In this document: piece after piece, positions 1-7,952 of the stretch
Position numbering within the stretch: the stretch's first letter is position 1
How the letters are laid out: every line of letters starts with the position of its first letter
Assembly: GCA_963745915.1 (NCBI GenBank)
Contig: CAVUZA010000002.1
Coordinates: forward strand, 2,418,001 to 2,482,000
Direction: 5' to 3'
Length of the DNA stretch: 64,000 bases
Source of the DNA: VRUE01 sp963745915
GTDB taxonomy: Bacteria; Actinomycetota; Thermoleophilia; Solirubrobacterales; 70-9
Notes under the pieces: model-generated
Told to the model about the DNA's origin: nothing
The model's database searches: none
What the model saw: only the letters and a program-made list of their open reading frames with translations
Program-made: the position numbers and the translations under genes

Positions 1-1
1 C

Positions 2-427
2 GAGCGGTTCGTCGTCCTCGCCCTGCGCCTGCTGGCGGCCAGCTTCGCCGTCGTCGGCCTCCTCTTCATCGCCGTGCCCAGCGGCGTGCTCGACACGATC
101 TCCGACCTGGGCGAATGGCTCGGCAACGAGAGCCGCGCGCCGCACACCCAGGAGGACCTCTGGCTGGCGCTCGGCTTCGCCTACATGGTGGTGATCACCG
201 GCATCTGCCTCGTCACCCAGGCCGACGTCGTCCGCTACCGGCCGCTGCTGCTGGTCCTGGCCGCCGGCAAGGCGGCCTCCTCGCTGGCCTCGCTGGCCTT
301 CTTCCTGATCGACGGGCAGGTCTTCATCTACCTGCTCAACTTCCTCGTCGACGGCTTCCTGGCGCTGCTCTCGCTCTGGCTCTTCGCCCTCGCCGGGCGG
401 GTCGGGCGAGCCGCCGCGCCCGGCTGA
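2..427 (+). CDS. Membrane protein, C-terminal part (gene starts before the window)
   Basis: An open frame enters from the left edge and ends at the TGA at 425-427. It is rich in Leu, Ala, Val and Phe, with about four hydrophobic segments separated by short polar loops (one loop reads NESRAPHTQEDL). This is a small polytopic membrane protein. No family motif is recognisable and the N-terminus is missing. An internal ATG at 74 is probably not the start, because hydrophobic membrane-like sequence continues upstream of it to the window edge. The next coding frame begins about 60 bp downstream on the same strand. Confidence 0.6.
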   Translation, partial: ERFVVLALRLLAASFAVVGLLFIAVPSGVLDTISDLGEWLGNESRAPHTQEDLWLALGFAYMVVITGICLVTQADVVRYRPLLLVLAAGKAASSLASLAFFLIDGQVFIYLLNFLVDGFLALLSLWLFALAGRVGRAAAPG

Positions 428-487
428 CAGCGCCCGCCGGGGCTCTCGGCCGCCGAGCAGCGCACCCTGAGCGCGATCTGCGCGGCG

Positions 488-985
488 ATGGCGCCCGGCA
501 CCGGCGGCCTGCCCGCGGCCGAGCGCGAGGTCGAGGTCTCGGGGCGGGTCGCCGCCTTCCTCGCCTCCGCCTCGCCGCGGGCGCTGGGCCGGATCCGGCT
601 CGGCCTGCGCGCCTTCGAGCTGCTGCCCTTCCCCTGGCGCTTCAGCCGCCTCGACCCGGGAGCGCAGGCGGACTTCCTGCGCCGCATGGAGGGCTCGCGG
701 CTCGGCCTCCACCACGAGCTGCTGCTGATGGCCAAGGTGCTGACCACGGTCGGCTACGCGGCGGACCCCCGGGTCGAGGCCGCGGTCGGCGCCCGCACCG
801 AGTGCCGCCTCGCCGACGGCTCCCTCCCCCGCCCCCCGCCGCTGACTTCGTGGTTTTGGACGCATATGCACCCCAAACCGGGAAGTCAGCGGCGGAGGGG
901 GAGGAATGCGACGTGGTGGTCGTCGGGTCGGGGGCGGGTGGGGCGGTGGCGGCGGCGACCCTGGCCGAGGCCGGGCTCGATGTGA
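488..985 (+). pseudogene. N-terminal domain of a GMC-type oxidoreductase, separated by a frameshift
   Basis: From about 440 to 838 this frame encodes a helical domain (AAEQRTLSAICAAMAPG..., ending CRLADGSLPRPPP) of the kind found before the FAD domain in long-chain-alcohol-oxidase-like GMC proteins. The likely coding sequence already runs in frame before the ATG at 488, but no ATG, GTG or TTG lies between the preceding stop (425-427) and 488. At 836-895 a palindromic repeat intervenes. Beyond it this frame becomes low-complexity Arg/Gly/Trp sequence, while the FAD domain continues in another frame. The gene is therefore split at the repeat, by the insertion itself or by a read error. Confidence 0.55.
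836..895. repeat. Palindromic repeat, family A, copy 1
   Basis: The 14-bp arms at 836-849 and 882-895 (CCGCCGCTGACTTC and its complement) are perfect. They continue with mismatches toward a centre containing GCATATGC. A second copy at 46451-46500 shares the arms (GCTGACTTC...GAAGTCAGC) and the centre ACGCATATGCACCC. The repeat sits exactly where the GMC oxidoreductase reading frame changes, so it looks like an insertion into coding sequence. It also supplies a GTG (850) from which the downstream frame could restart. Confidence 0.8.
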
Positions 986-2382
986 TCGTGCTCGAGGCGG
1001 GCGAGGCGTATGACCGCGACAGCTACCCGAGCGACCCGCTGGCGGCGATCGCGGCGCTCTACCGCGACGGCGGCCTGACGATCGCCGAGGGCCGGCCGGC
1101 GATCCCGGTCCCGGTCGGGCGCGCCGCCGGCGGCACCACCGTGGTCAACTCGGGCACCTGCTTCCGGGCGCCCGACCCGGTCCTCGCCGAGTGGCGAGAG
1201 CGCTTCGGCCTCGAGTGGGCCGGCGACCTGGCGCCCCACTTCGCCGCGGCCGAGGAGTTCCTGCGGGTGGCGCCGGTCGACGTCGAGCGCATGGGCCGCA
1301 ACGGCCAGCTGACGATGGAGGGGGCGGCGGCGCTCGGCGCCTCCGGCGGCCCGATCGCCCGCAACGCCGGCCCCTGCGTGCAGTGCAGCTCCTGCCCGCT
1401 CGGCTGCCGGATCGACGCCAAGCGCGGCATGCACGTCAGCTACCTGCCCCGCGCCGTCGCCGCCGGAGCGCGGCTGCTCACCGGCGTCGAAGCCGACCGC
1501 GTCCTGGTCGAGCGCGGCCGCGCCGTCGGCGTCGCCACCTCCCCCGCCGACGGGCCTAAAAGTGGAGATATAGGCCACATTCAGGCCCGTCGGCGGGGGT
1601 TCGGGGTGCGGGCGCGGGTGGCGACGATCATTGCCGGCGGGGCGCTGGGGACGCCGGAGCTGCTGCTGCGCTCGGGGCTGGGCGGGCGCCACGTGGGACA
1701 CAACCTCCACATCCACCCCGCCTCCTGGGTCGGCGCCCGCTACGAGGAGGAGGTGCGGGGCTGGGACGGCGTGATGCAGAGCTACTACGTCGACGAGTGG
1801 GAGCGCGAGCGGCTGCTGCTCGAGGCGACCTTCACCCCACTCGGCTTCGGCGGCGCCTGGCTGCCGGGGACCGGCCGCGAGCACCAGCGGGCGATGCTCG
1901 ACTTCGGCCACGTCGGCTCGATCGGCGTCCACCTCTCCGACGCCTCCAGCGGCCGGGTGCGGCTGGCGGGCAACGGCGCGATGCGAGTCGGCTACTCCCT
2001 AACGCAGGAGGACGCCGACCGCCTCGTCTTCGGCATCGCCAGAGCAGCTGAAATTCATTTCGCGGCCGGTGCGTCTGAGGTCTATCCCAACATCGCCCGA
2101 GCCGGGACGCTGCGCCCCCGCCAGCTCCCAGAGTTCGAGTCAACCCGCTTCAAGCCATCGGAGCTTCGCCTCGAGGCTTTCCACCCAATGGGCACGGCCC
2201 GCATCTCATCTGACGACCGCGAGGGCGTCTGCGCCCCCAACGGCTCAGTCAACGGTGTCGACGGTCTCTACGTCGCCGACGCCTCGCTGTTCCCCACGTC
2301 CCTCGGCGTCAACCCGATGATGACGGTGATCGCCTTCTCTACGCAGATCGCGAGTGATCTGGCGCGGTCGGGGAGCGGGTGA
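850..2382 (+). CDS. GMC-family FAD-dependent oxidoreductase, main domain
   Basis: This encodes the FAD-binding and catalytic part of a GMC (glucose-methanol-choline) alcohol oxidase or dehydrogenase. The Rossmann motif VVVVGSGAGGAVAAATLAEAG is followed by the FAD contact IVLEAGEAYD. A Cys-rich segment (CVQCSSCPLGC) is typical of the long-chain-alcohol-oxidase branch. The C-terminal GMC signature (FHPMGTARI, then VADASLFPTSLGVNPMMT) is intact. The family oxidises an alcohol or sterol; the substrate here cannot be told. The N-terminal domain lies in another frame, so the start is uncertain. I use GTG 850, inside repeat A1. A second palindrome (1541-1599) is carried in frame about residue 230. 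Confidence 0.65.
   Translation: MVLDAYAPQTGKSAAEGEECDVVVVGSGAGGAVAAATLAEAGLDVIVLEAGEAYDRDSYPSDPLAAIAALYRDGGLTIAEGRPAIPVPVGRAAGGTTVVNSGTCFRAPDPVLAEWRERFGLEWAGDLAPHFAAAEEFLRVAPVDVERMGRNGQLTMEGAAALGASGGPIARNAGPCVQCSSCPLGCRIDAKRGMHVSYLPRAVAAGARLLTGVEADRVLVERGRAVGVATSPADGPKSGDIGHIQARRRGFGVRARVATIIAGGALGTPELLLRSGLGGRHVGHNLHIHPASWVGARYEEEVRGWDGVMQSYYVDEWERERLLLEATFTPLGFGGAWLPGTGREHQRAMLDFGHVGSIGVHLSDASSGRVRLAGNGAMRVGYSLTQEDADRLVFGIARAAEIHFAAGASEVYPNIARAGTLRPRQLPEFESTRFKPSELRLEAFHPMGTARISSDDREGVCAPNGSVNGVDGLYVADASLFPTSLGVNPMMTVIAFSTQIASDLARSGSG
1541..1599. repeat. Palindromic repeat, family B, copy 1 (in frame in the GMC gene)
   Basis: Perfect 17-bp arms (CCCCCGCCGACGGGCCT at 1541-1557, complement at 1583-1599) enclose a 25-nt centre. 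Two further copies, at 38073-38129 and 42454-42508, share the CCGCCGACGGGCC arm and a centre with ATGT or AGTG on one side and ACAT on the other. Here the repeat adds in-frame residues (SPADGPKSGDIGHIQARRRG) between two conserved parts of the oxidoreductase, so it is translated if the gene is expressed. Confidence 0.85.
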
Positions 2383-2445
2383 CCTCTCCCAAAACACTCA
2401 AGCGAGGCTCCTGCCGAGCGTTTTGGGAGAGGTCACCCGCTCCCC
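2370..2445. repeat. Palindromic repeat, family C, copy 1
   Basis: 26-bp perfect arms (2370-2395 and 2420-2445) flank a 24-nt loop containing AGCGAGGCTCCTGCCGAGC. The left arm overlaps the last codons and stop of the GMC gene. Copies 2 (43631-43706) and 3 (62862-62937) have exactly the same 26/24/26 geometry, nearly the same loop and different but fully paired arms. It could act as a transcription terminator hairpin for the convergent genes here, but no T-tract follows on either strand. Confidence 0.9.
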
Positions 2446-2474
2446 GGCTGGATCAGCTCACCCTGGAGCTCCGC

Positions 2475-2957
2475 TCAGCGCTTCTTGGCGAGGCGATTCG
2501 CAGCCTTGGCGAAGCTGGTGCCTTCGGACTGCATGGCGCGGTAGCCGCCGATGGCGACGCAAACGGTTGAGATCAGGCCGAGCCAGATTCCGGGCTCGCG
2601 GGCGAGGGAGACTTCGAGGGTCGCTTCGCCGAGGGCCGGCACGCCCGGCGGGCTGATGAGGTAGATCAGCAGGACCAGGGTGGAGATTGCGCCGAGGATC
2701 GCGGAGATGGTGCTGAGCGGGATCGGCAGCCGATCCGAGGCGCCGAAGAGACCCAGGGCCATCCCCGCGAAGGCGGTGAAGACGAGGAGGATGCCGACCC
2801 AGTCGTCGAAGGCGTCGAATGCGTCGAGGCCGGCGATCCCCGGGATGCCGGGGATGCTGTACCAGGCGAAGAGGAACATGACGGCGATCAGGGCCAGGCC
2901 GCCGAGGCCGGCGAGCTGGGTGCCGGGCACGGCTCGTTTCGCTGCATTGCCCTCCAT
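2475..2957 (-). CDS. Small four-helix membrane protein, unknown function
   Basis: 160 residues with four hydrophobic helices: near residues 18-35 (LGGLALIAVMFLFAW), 53-72, 83-102 and 124-138. Between helices 1 and 2 lies a GIPGIAGLDAFDAFDDW loop. The tail is basic (KAANRLAKKR). The ATG at 2957 is the obvious start, 11 bp after the stop of folD on the same strand, so the gene is probably co-transcribed with folD and pcrA. I do not recognise the family; short membrane proteins of this layout are common in Thermoleophilia-type genomes. Confidence 0.65.
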   Translation of the reverse strand: MEGNAAKRAVPGTQLAGLGGLALIAVMFLFAWYSIPGIPGIAGLDAFDAFDDWVGILLVFTAFAGMALGLFGASDRLPIPLSTISAILGAISTLVLLIYLISPPGVPALGEATLEVSLAREPGIWLGLISTVCVAIGGYRAMQSEGTSFAKAANRLAKKR

Positions 2958-2968
2958 CGAGGCCGAGC

Positions 2969-3818
2969 CTATACGCGGGCGCGGGCGGCGGCGAGGGTGT
3001 TGACGAGGAGCATCGCCACGGTCATCGGGCCGACGCCGCCCGGGACCGGGGTGATCGCGGCGGCGACCTCGGCGGCCGGCTCGTAGTCGACGTCGCCGAC
3101 CAGGCCCTCCTCGGTGCGGTTGACGCCGACGTCGATCACCACCGCGCCCGGCTTGACCGCGTCGGCGCCGAGCAGGCGGGGCACGCCGACGGCGGCGACG
3201 AGGACGTCGGCGCGGCGGCAGACGGCGGCCAGGTCGCGGGTGCGCGAGTGGCAGACTGGTCACCGTCGCGTTCGCCGCCAGCAGCAGGCGGGCGACCGGC
3301 ACCCCGACCAGCTTCGAGCGGCCGACGACCACCGCCTCGGCCCCTTCCAGCTCGACGCCCTCGTGGCGCAGCAGCTCCATCACCCCGGCCGGGGTGCAGG
3401 AGACGAGCCCGGGCATGCCCTGGGCCAGGCGGCCGGCGTTGACCGGGGTCAGGCCGTCGACGTCCTTGGCCGGGTCGATCGCGGCGATCACCCGGTCGGG
3501 GTCGATCTGCTCGGGCACCGGCAGCTGGACCAGGATGCCGTCGACCTCGGGGTCGCCGTTGAGCTCGGCGACCAGGGCGAGCAGCTCGGCCTCGCCGGTG
3601 GACGCCGCCAGGTCGTGGTGCCGGGACTCGATGCCGACCTCCTCGCAGGCACGGTGCTTGCCGCCGACGTAGACCTTGGAGGCCTCGTCGTCGCCGACCA
3701 GGACCGTGGCCAGCGCCGGGGCGCGTCCGTGCCCGGCCTCGAACTCGGCCACCTCGCCCGCGACGCGCGCCCGCACCGCGGCGGCGACCGCCTTGCCGTC
3801 GATCACCCTGGCCACCAT
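2969..3818 (-). CDS. folD: Bifunctional methylenetetrahydrofolate dehydrogenase/cyclohydrolase FolD, frameshifted
   Basis: FolD interconverts 5,10-methylene-THF and 10-formyl-THF in cytosolic one-carbon metabolism. The N-terminal part has the family signatures: VYVGGKHRACEEVGI with the active-site Lys, DGILVQLPVPEQID, PAKDVDGLTPVNAGRL and VVGRSKLVGVPVARLL. After ANATVT the frame is lost; the correct C-terminus (VPRLLGADAVKPGAVVIDVG, then PVPGGVGPMTVAMLL) continues one frame over, to the stop at 2969. Removing one base near 3257 restores a standard protein of about 282 residues. Because folD is usually essential, a sequence error is the simpler explanation. The start ATG 3818 lies 2 bp from the pcrA stop. 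Confidence 0.9.
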
Positions 3819-3820
3819 CG

Positions 3821-6094
3821 CTACCGCCTCCGGATCGGGGCGTAGTCGGCCATCAGCTTGCGCTCGGAGCCGTCGGAGGAGAAGCGGACGACGACCACGC
3901 CGCCGGCCTCGACCGCGGTCACCACCCCTTCGCCGAAGCTGGCGTGGACGACGTCGTCGCCGGTGCGCAGCTCCAGCGCCGGGCCGGGGTCGAGCCCGGT
4001 CTCGGGTCCGGCGGCGTCCCCCGGTCCCGTCTCCCAGCCGAGGCCGGCGGCGGCGCCCGGGGCGCTCGAGTGGCGCTCGGTCAGCTCCGCCGGCAGCTCG
4101 TCGATGAAGCGCGACGGCAGGTTGGTCTCGGCCCGGCCGAAGAGGCGGCGCGAGCGCGCCCAGGTCATGTAGAGGCGGCGGCGGGCGCGGGTGATGGCGA
4201 CGTAGCAGAGCCGCCGCTCCTCCTCCTCGCCGCCCTCTTCCAGCGCCCGCATGTGGGGGAAGGCGCCGTCCTCGCAGCCGATCACGAAGACCGTGTCGTA
4301 CTCGAGCCCCTTGGCGTTGTGCAGGGTCATCAGGGTGATCAGCGACTCTTCCTCGCGCAGGCCGTCCTGCTCGGTGTAGAGGGAGATCTGCTGCAGGTAC
4401 TCCTCCAGCGGCGTGCTCTCGCTCTCCCCCTCGCTCTCGCGCTCGAGGTCGAACTCGGCGGCGCCGGCGACCAGCGCCTCGAGGTTCTCGGCCCGGCCCT
4501 CGGCCTCGATCGTGCGCTCGGCGGCGAGCGCCTCGAGGTAGCCGCTCTCGCTCAGCACAGCTTCCAGCAGGCCGGCGACCGGGCCGCCCTCCGCCGCCCG
4601 TTCGCGCAGGCCGGACATCGTCTCGTGGAAGCGCCCGATCGCCTTGATCGCCTTGCCGCTCAGCCCCGGCACCTCCTCGGCGCGCCCGGCCACCTCCCAG
4701 ATCGGCAGCCCGGTGGTGTTGGCATGCGCGGCGAGCCGGCCCTGGCTGGTGTCGCCGATCCCGCGCCGCGGCGAGTTGACGACGCGGGCGAAGGAGACCT
4801 GGTCGGCGGGGTTGGCGAGCAGGCTGAGGTAGGCGACCGCGTCCTTGATCTCGGCCCGCTCGTAGAACTTGGTGCCGCCGATCACCTGGTAGGGCAGGTC
4901 GAAGCGGTTGAGCGTGTCCTCGACCACGCGGCTCATCGCGTTGGTCCGGTAGAAGACGGCGACGTCCTCGCGCCGCACGCCCTCCTCCTCGGCGAGGCGC
5001 TCGACCTCGCCCGCCACCCAGCGCGCCTCCTCGTGCTCGTCGCGCAACTCGGAGAGGCGCACCGGCTCGCCGCCCGCGATCTCGGTCCAGAGCTGCTTCG
5101 GCCGCCGTTCGCGGTTGCGCTCGACCACCGCGTTGGCGGCCGAGAGGATCGTCTGGGTCGAGCGGTAGTTCTGCTCGAGCTTGACCGTCTCGGCCTCGGG
5201 GAAGTCGCGCTCGAAGTCGAGGATGTTGCGGATGTCGGCGTGGCGGAAGCCGTAGATCGACTGGTCCTCGTCGCCGACGACCATCAGGTTGCCGTGCTCG
5301 GAGGTGAGCAGCTGCAGCAGGCGGTACTGGGCGTGGTTGGTGTCCTGGTACTCGTCGACGAGGACGTAGCGGAAGGTGCGCCGCCAGCGCTCGCGGGCCT
5401 CCTCTGAGGTCTCCAGGGCGTTGACGGTGCGCACCAGGAGGTCGTCGAAGTCCATCGCGTTGGCCTCGAGCATGCGCTTCTCGTAGAGCCCGTAGACGGC
5501 GGCCGCGGTTTCCTCGAAGACGCTGCCCTGCGCCTGGGCGAAGGCGTCGGCGTCGACCAGCTTGTTCTTGGCGCCGGAGATCTGGGCGCGGATCGCGCGC
5601 GGCGGGTAGCGCTTGGGGTCGATGCTCAGCTCCGCCATGCAGCGTTTGACCATCCGCCGCGAGTCGGCCTCGTCGTAGATCGTGAAGCTGCGCGAGTAGC
5701 CGAGCCGCTCGGCGTCGGCGCGCAGCATCCGGGCGCAGGCCGAGTGGAAAGTCGTCACCCACATCGCCCGCACCGAGCGGCCGATCAGGCCGGCGACCCG
5801 CTCGCGCATCTCGCTCGCCGCCTTGTTGGTGAAGGTGATCGCCAGGATCTCGCCCGGGCGGGCGGCGCCGGTGGCGAGCAGGTAGGCGATCCGGTGGGTC
5901 AGCACCCGGGTCTTGCCCGAGCCGGCCCCGGCGAGGACGAGCAGCGGCCCCTCGCCGTGCCGCACCGCCTCCCGCTGGGGCGGGTTGAGCTCGGCCAGCA
6001 GCCGCTCGGCGCGGTCGGCGCCGACCTCGACCGGCGCCCCCTCGGGCCGCGAACCGGCGTCCATCTGCGCCTCGGGATCGGCTTGCAAACTCAC
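3821..6094 (-). CDS. pcrA: ATP-dependent DNA helicase PcrA/UvrD
   Basis: 757 residues, normal for PcrA (superfamily 1A 3'-5' helicase in nucleotide-excision repair and replication-conflict removal). Visible motifs: Q motif LNPPQREAV (36-44), Walker A AGAGSGKT (55-62), motif Ia TFTNKAASEM, motif II VDEYQDTNHAQY, motif III GDEDQSIYGFRHAD, motif V LMTLHNAKGLEYDTVF and motif VI VAITRARRRLYM. The C-terminal tail (VVHASFGEGVVTAVEAGG) is the small Tudor-like domain that binds RNA polymerase in PcrA. An acidic ESEGESES stretch precedes motif V. The stop is 2 bp before folD. Confidence 0.96.
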   Translation of the reverse strand: MSLQADPEAQMDAGSRPEGAPVEVGADRAERLLAELNPPQREAVRHGEGPLLVLAGAGSGKTRVLTHRIAYLLATGAARPGEILAITFTNKAASEMRERVAGLIGRSVRAMWVTTFHSACARMLRADAERLGYSRSFTIYDEADSRRMVKRCMAELSIDPKRYPPRAIRAQISGAKNKLVDADAFAQAQGSVFEETAAAVYGLYEKRMLEANAMDFDDLLVRTVNALETSEEARERWRRTFRYVLVDEYQDTNHAQYRLLQLLTSEHGNLMVVGDEDQSIYGFRHADIRNILDFERDFPEAETVKLEQNYRSTQTILSAANAVVERNRERRPKQLWTEIAGGEPVRLSELRDEHEEARWVAGEVERLAEEEGVRREDVAVFYRTNAMSRVVEDTLNRFDLPYQVIGGTKFYERAEIKDAVAYLSLLANPADQVSFARVVNSPRRGIGDTSQGRLAAHANTTGLPIWEVAGRAEEVPGLSGKAIKAIGRFHETMSGLRERAAEGGPVAGLLEAVLSESGYLEALAAERTIEAEGRAENLEALVAGAAEFDLERESEGESESTPLEEYLQQISLYTEQDGLREEESLITLMTLHNAKGLEYDTVFVIGCEDGAFPHMRALEEGGEEEERRLCYVAITRARRRLYMTWARSRRLFGRAETNLPSRFIDELPAELTERHSSAPGAAAGLGWETGPGDAAGPETGLDPGPALELRTGDDVVHASFGEGVVTAVEAGGVVVVRFSSDGSERKLMADYAPIRRR

Positions 6095-6126
6095 CCGCCG
6101 AGCATAGCCAGGCCCCCGGCCCGACC

Positions 6127-6175
6127 GAACTGCATCAAATTCCAGCTCCGGCAGAGCTGGAATTTGATGCAGTTC
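6127..6175. repeat. Perfect 21-bp inverted repeat between cysE and pcrA
   Basis: Arms 6127-6147 and 6155-6175 (GAACTGCATCAAATTCCAGCT and complement, 21 bp, no mismatch) enclose the loop CCGGCAG. It lies 17 bp after the cysE stop and 32 bp before the pcrA start. It could therefore terminate or stabilise cysE mRNA, although no T-tract follows. The arms are AT-richer than the surroundings, as for the other singleton palindromes at 25783-25829 and 32363-32407. Confidence 0.8.
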
Positions 6176-6191
6176 GGGTCTGGGGGCTGGA

Positions 6192-6916
6192 TCAGCCGCC
6201 GGCGGAGGAGCGGCCGGTGCGCTCGCGCAGCTCGGCGGCGGCGGGCTCGGCCGCCTCGGTCCCGTCGAGGTCGGCGAGGCGGCGCTCGAGGTCGGCGATG
6301 CGCTGGGAGAGGGTCTTGATCGCCTCGGCGATCGGGTCGGGCAGGTGGATCCAGTCGGCGTCGGGGCCCTCGACCCGGCGGCCGTCGACTTTGACCGGGT
6401 GGCCGGGGTTGCCGACCACGGTGGCGCCCGGCGGCACGTCCTCGATCACCACCGTGTTGGCGCCGATCTTGGCCCCGTCGCCGACCGCGATCGGGCCGAG
6501 CAGCTTGGCGCCGGAGCCGACCGTGACGTTGTCGCCCAGGGTCGGGTGGCGCTTGCCGCGCTGGAAGCCGGTGCCGCCCAGGGTGACGCCCTGGTAGAGG
6601 GTGACCCGCTCGCCGATCTCGGCCGTCTCGCCGATCACCACGCCGGCGCCGTGGTCGATGAAGAACTCGCGGCCGATGCGGGCCGCCGGGTGGATCTCGA
6701 CCCCAGTCACCGAGCGGGTCAGGTAGGCGATCAGGCGCGGGGCGACCGGCACGCCGGCCTCGCTGAGCGCGTGGGCGAGGCGGTGCGCGAGCAGCGCCTG
6801 GACGCCGGCCCAGCTGCTCAGGATCTCGAAGCTGGAGACGCCCTGCGCGGCGGGGTCGCGGTCGCGCGCGGCGCCGACGTCGGCGCGGACCTCGGCGATC
6901 AGCATCTTCCAGCGAG

Positions 6917-6920
<4 letters not shown>
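6192..6920 (-). CDS. cysE: Serine O-acetyltransferase CysE
   Basis: CysE makes O-acetylserine from serine and acetyl-CoA, the substrate of CysK. The N-terminal helical domain has RDPAAQGVSSFEIL and AGVQALLAHRLAHAL. A left-handed beta-helix of hexapeptides follows (FIDHGAGVVIGETAEIGE, then LGDNVTVGSGAKLLGPIAVGDGAKIGANTVV) with the catalytic HG and the GNPGHPV end. The C-terminal extension is charged. I start at GTG 6920, because its GTGA overlaps the cysK stop, typical of coupled genes; ATG 6905 is the alternative. Order is cysK-cysE, transcribed together. Confidence 0.93.
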
Positions 6921-7840
<920 letters not shown>

Positions 7841-7841
7841 C

Positions 7842-7854
7842 AGATGAAGTACAT
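7842..7854. repeat. IME1 attL core
   Basis: AGATGAAGTACAT, identical to 16611-16623. Read on the minus strand it encodes MYFI followed by TGA, which overlaps the cysK ATG. The element side of this junction still reads PGSGMYFI with codons different from those of rrf2, as expected if attP carries a copy of the end of an rrf2 gene. Confidence 0.85.
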
Positions 7855-7914
7855 CCCCGAGCCGGGGACAAGGGATCGCTTGACAGAGCGGTTTGTGGCC
7901 GCCGGGCAGGGGTC

Positions 7915-7936
7915 GTGCGCCAGTCGGTGCGCCAGT
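7915..7936. repeat. Putative integrase arm-type sites, IME1 left end
   Basis: Two direct copies of GTGCGCCAGT at 7915-7924 and 7927-7936, about 60 bp inside attL. The same 10-mer occurs twice near the right end (16511-16520 and 16522-16531). Paired direct repeats near both att cores are typical of tyrosine-integrase arm sites; binding itself is inferred. Confidence 0.6.
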
Positions 7937-7952
7937 GGCGCGCGCGGGACGC

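Noticed and set aside
1..2382. One continuous 755-residue protein from position 115
   Set aside because: The first ~240 codons of that frame overlap two genuine frames and are Arg/Pro-rich shadow; only the part after ~850 is conserved.
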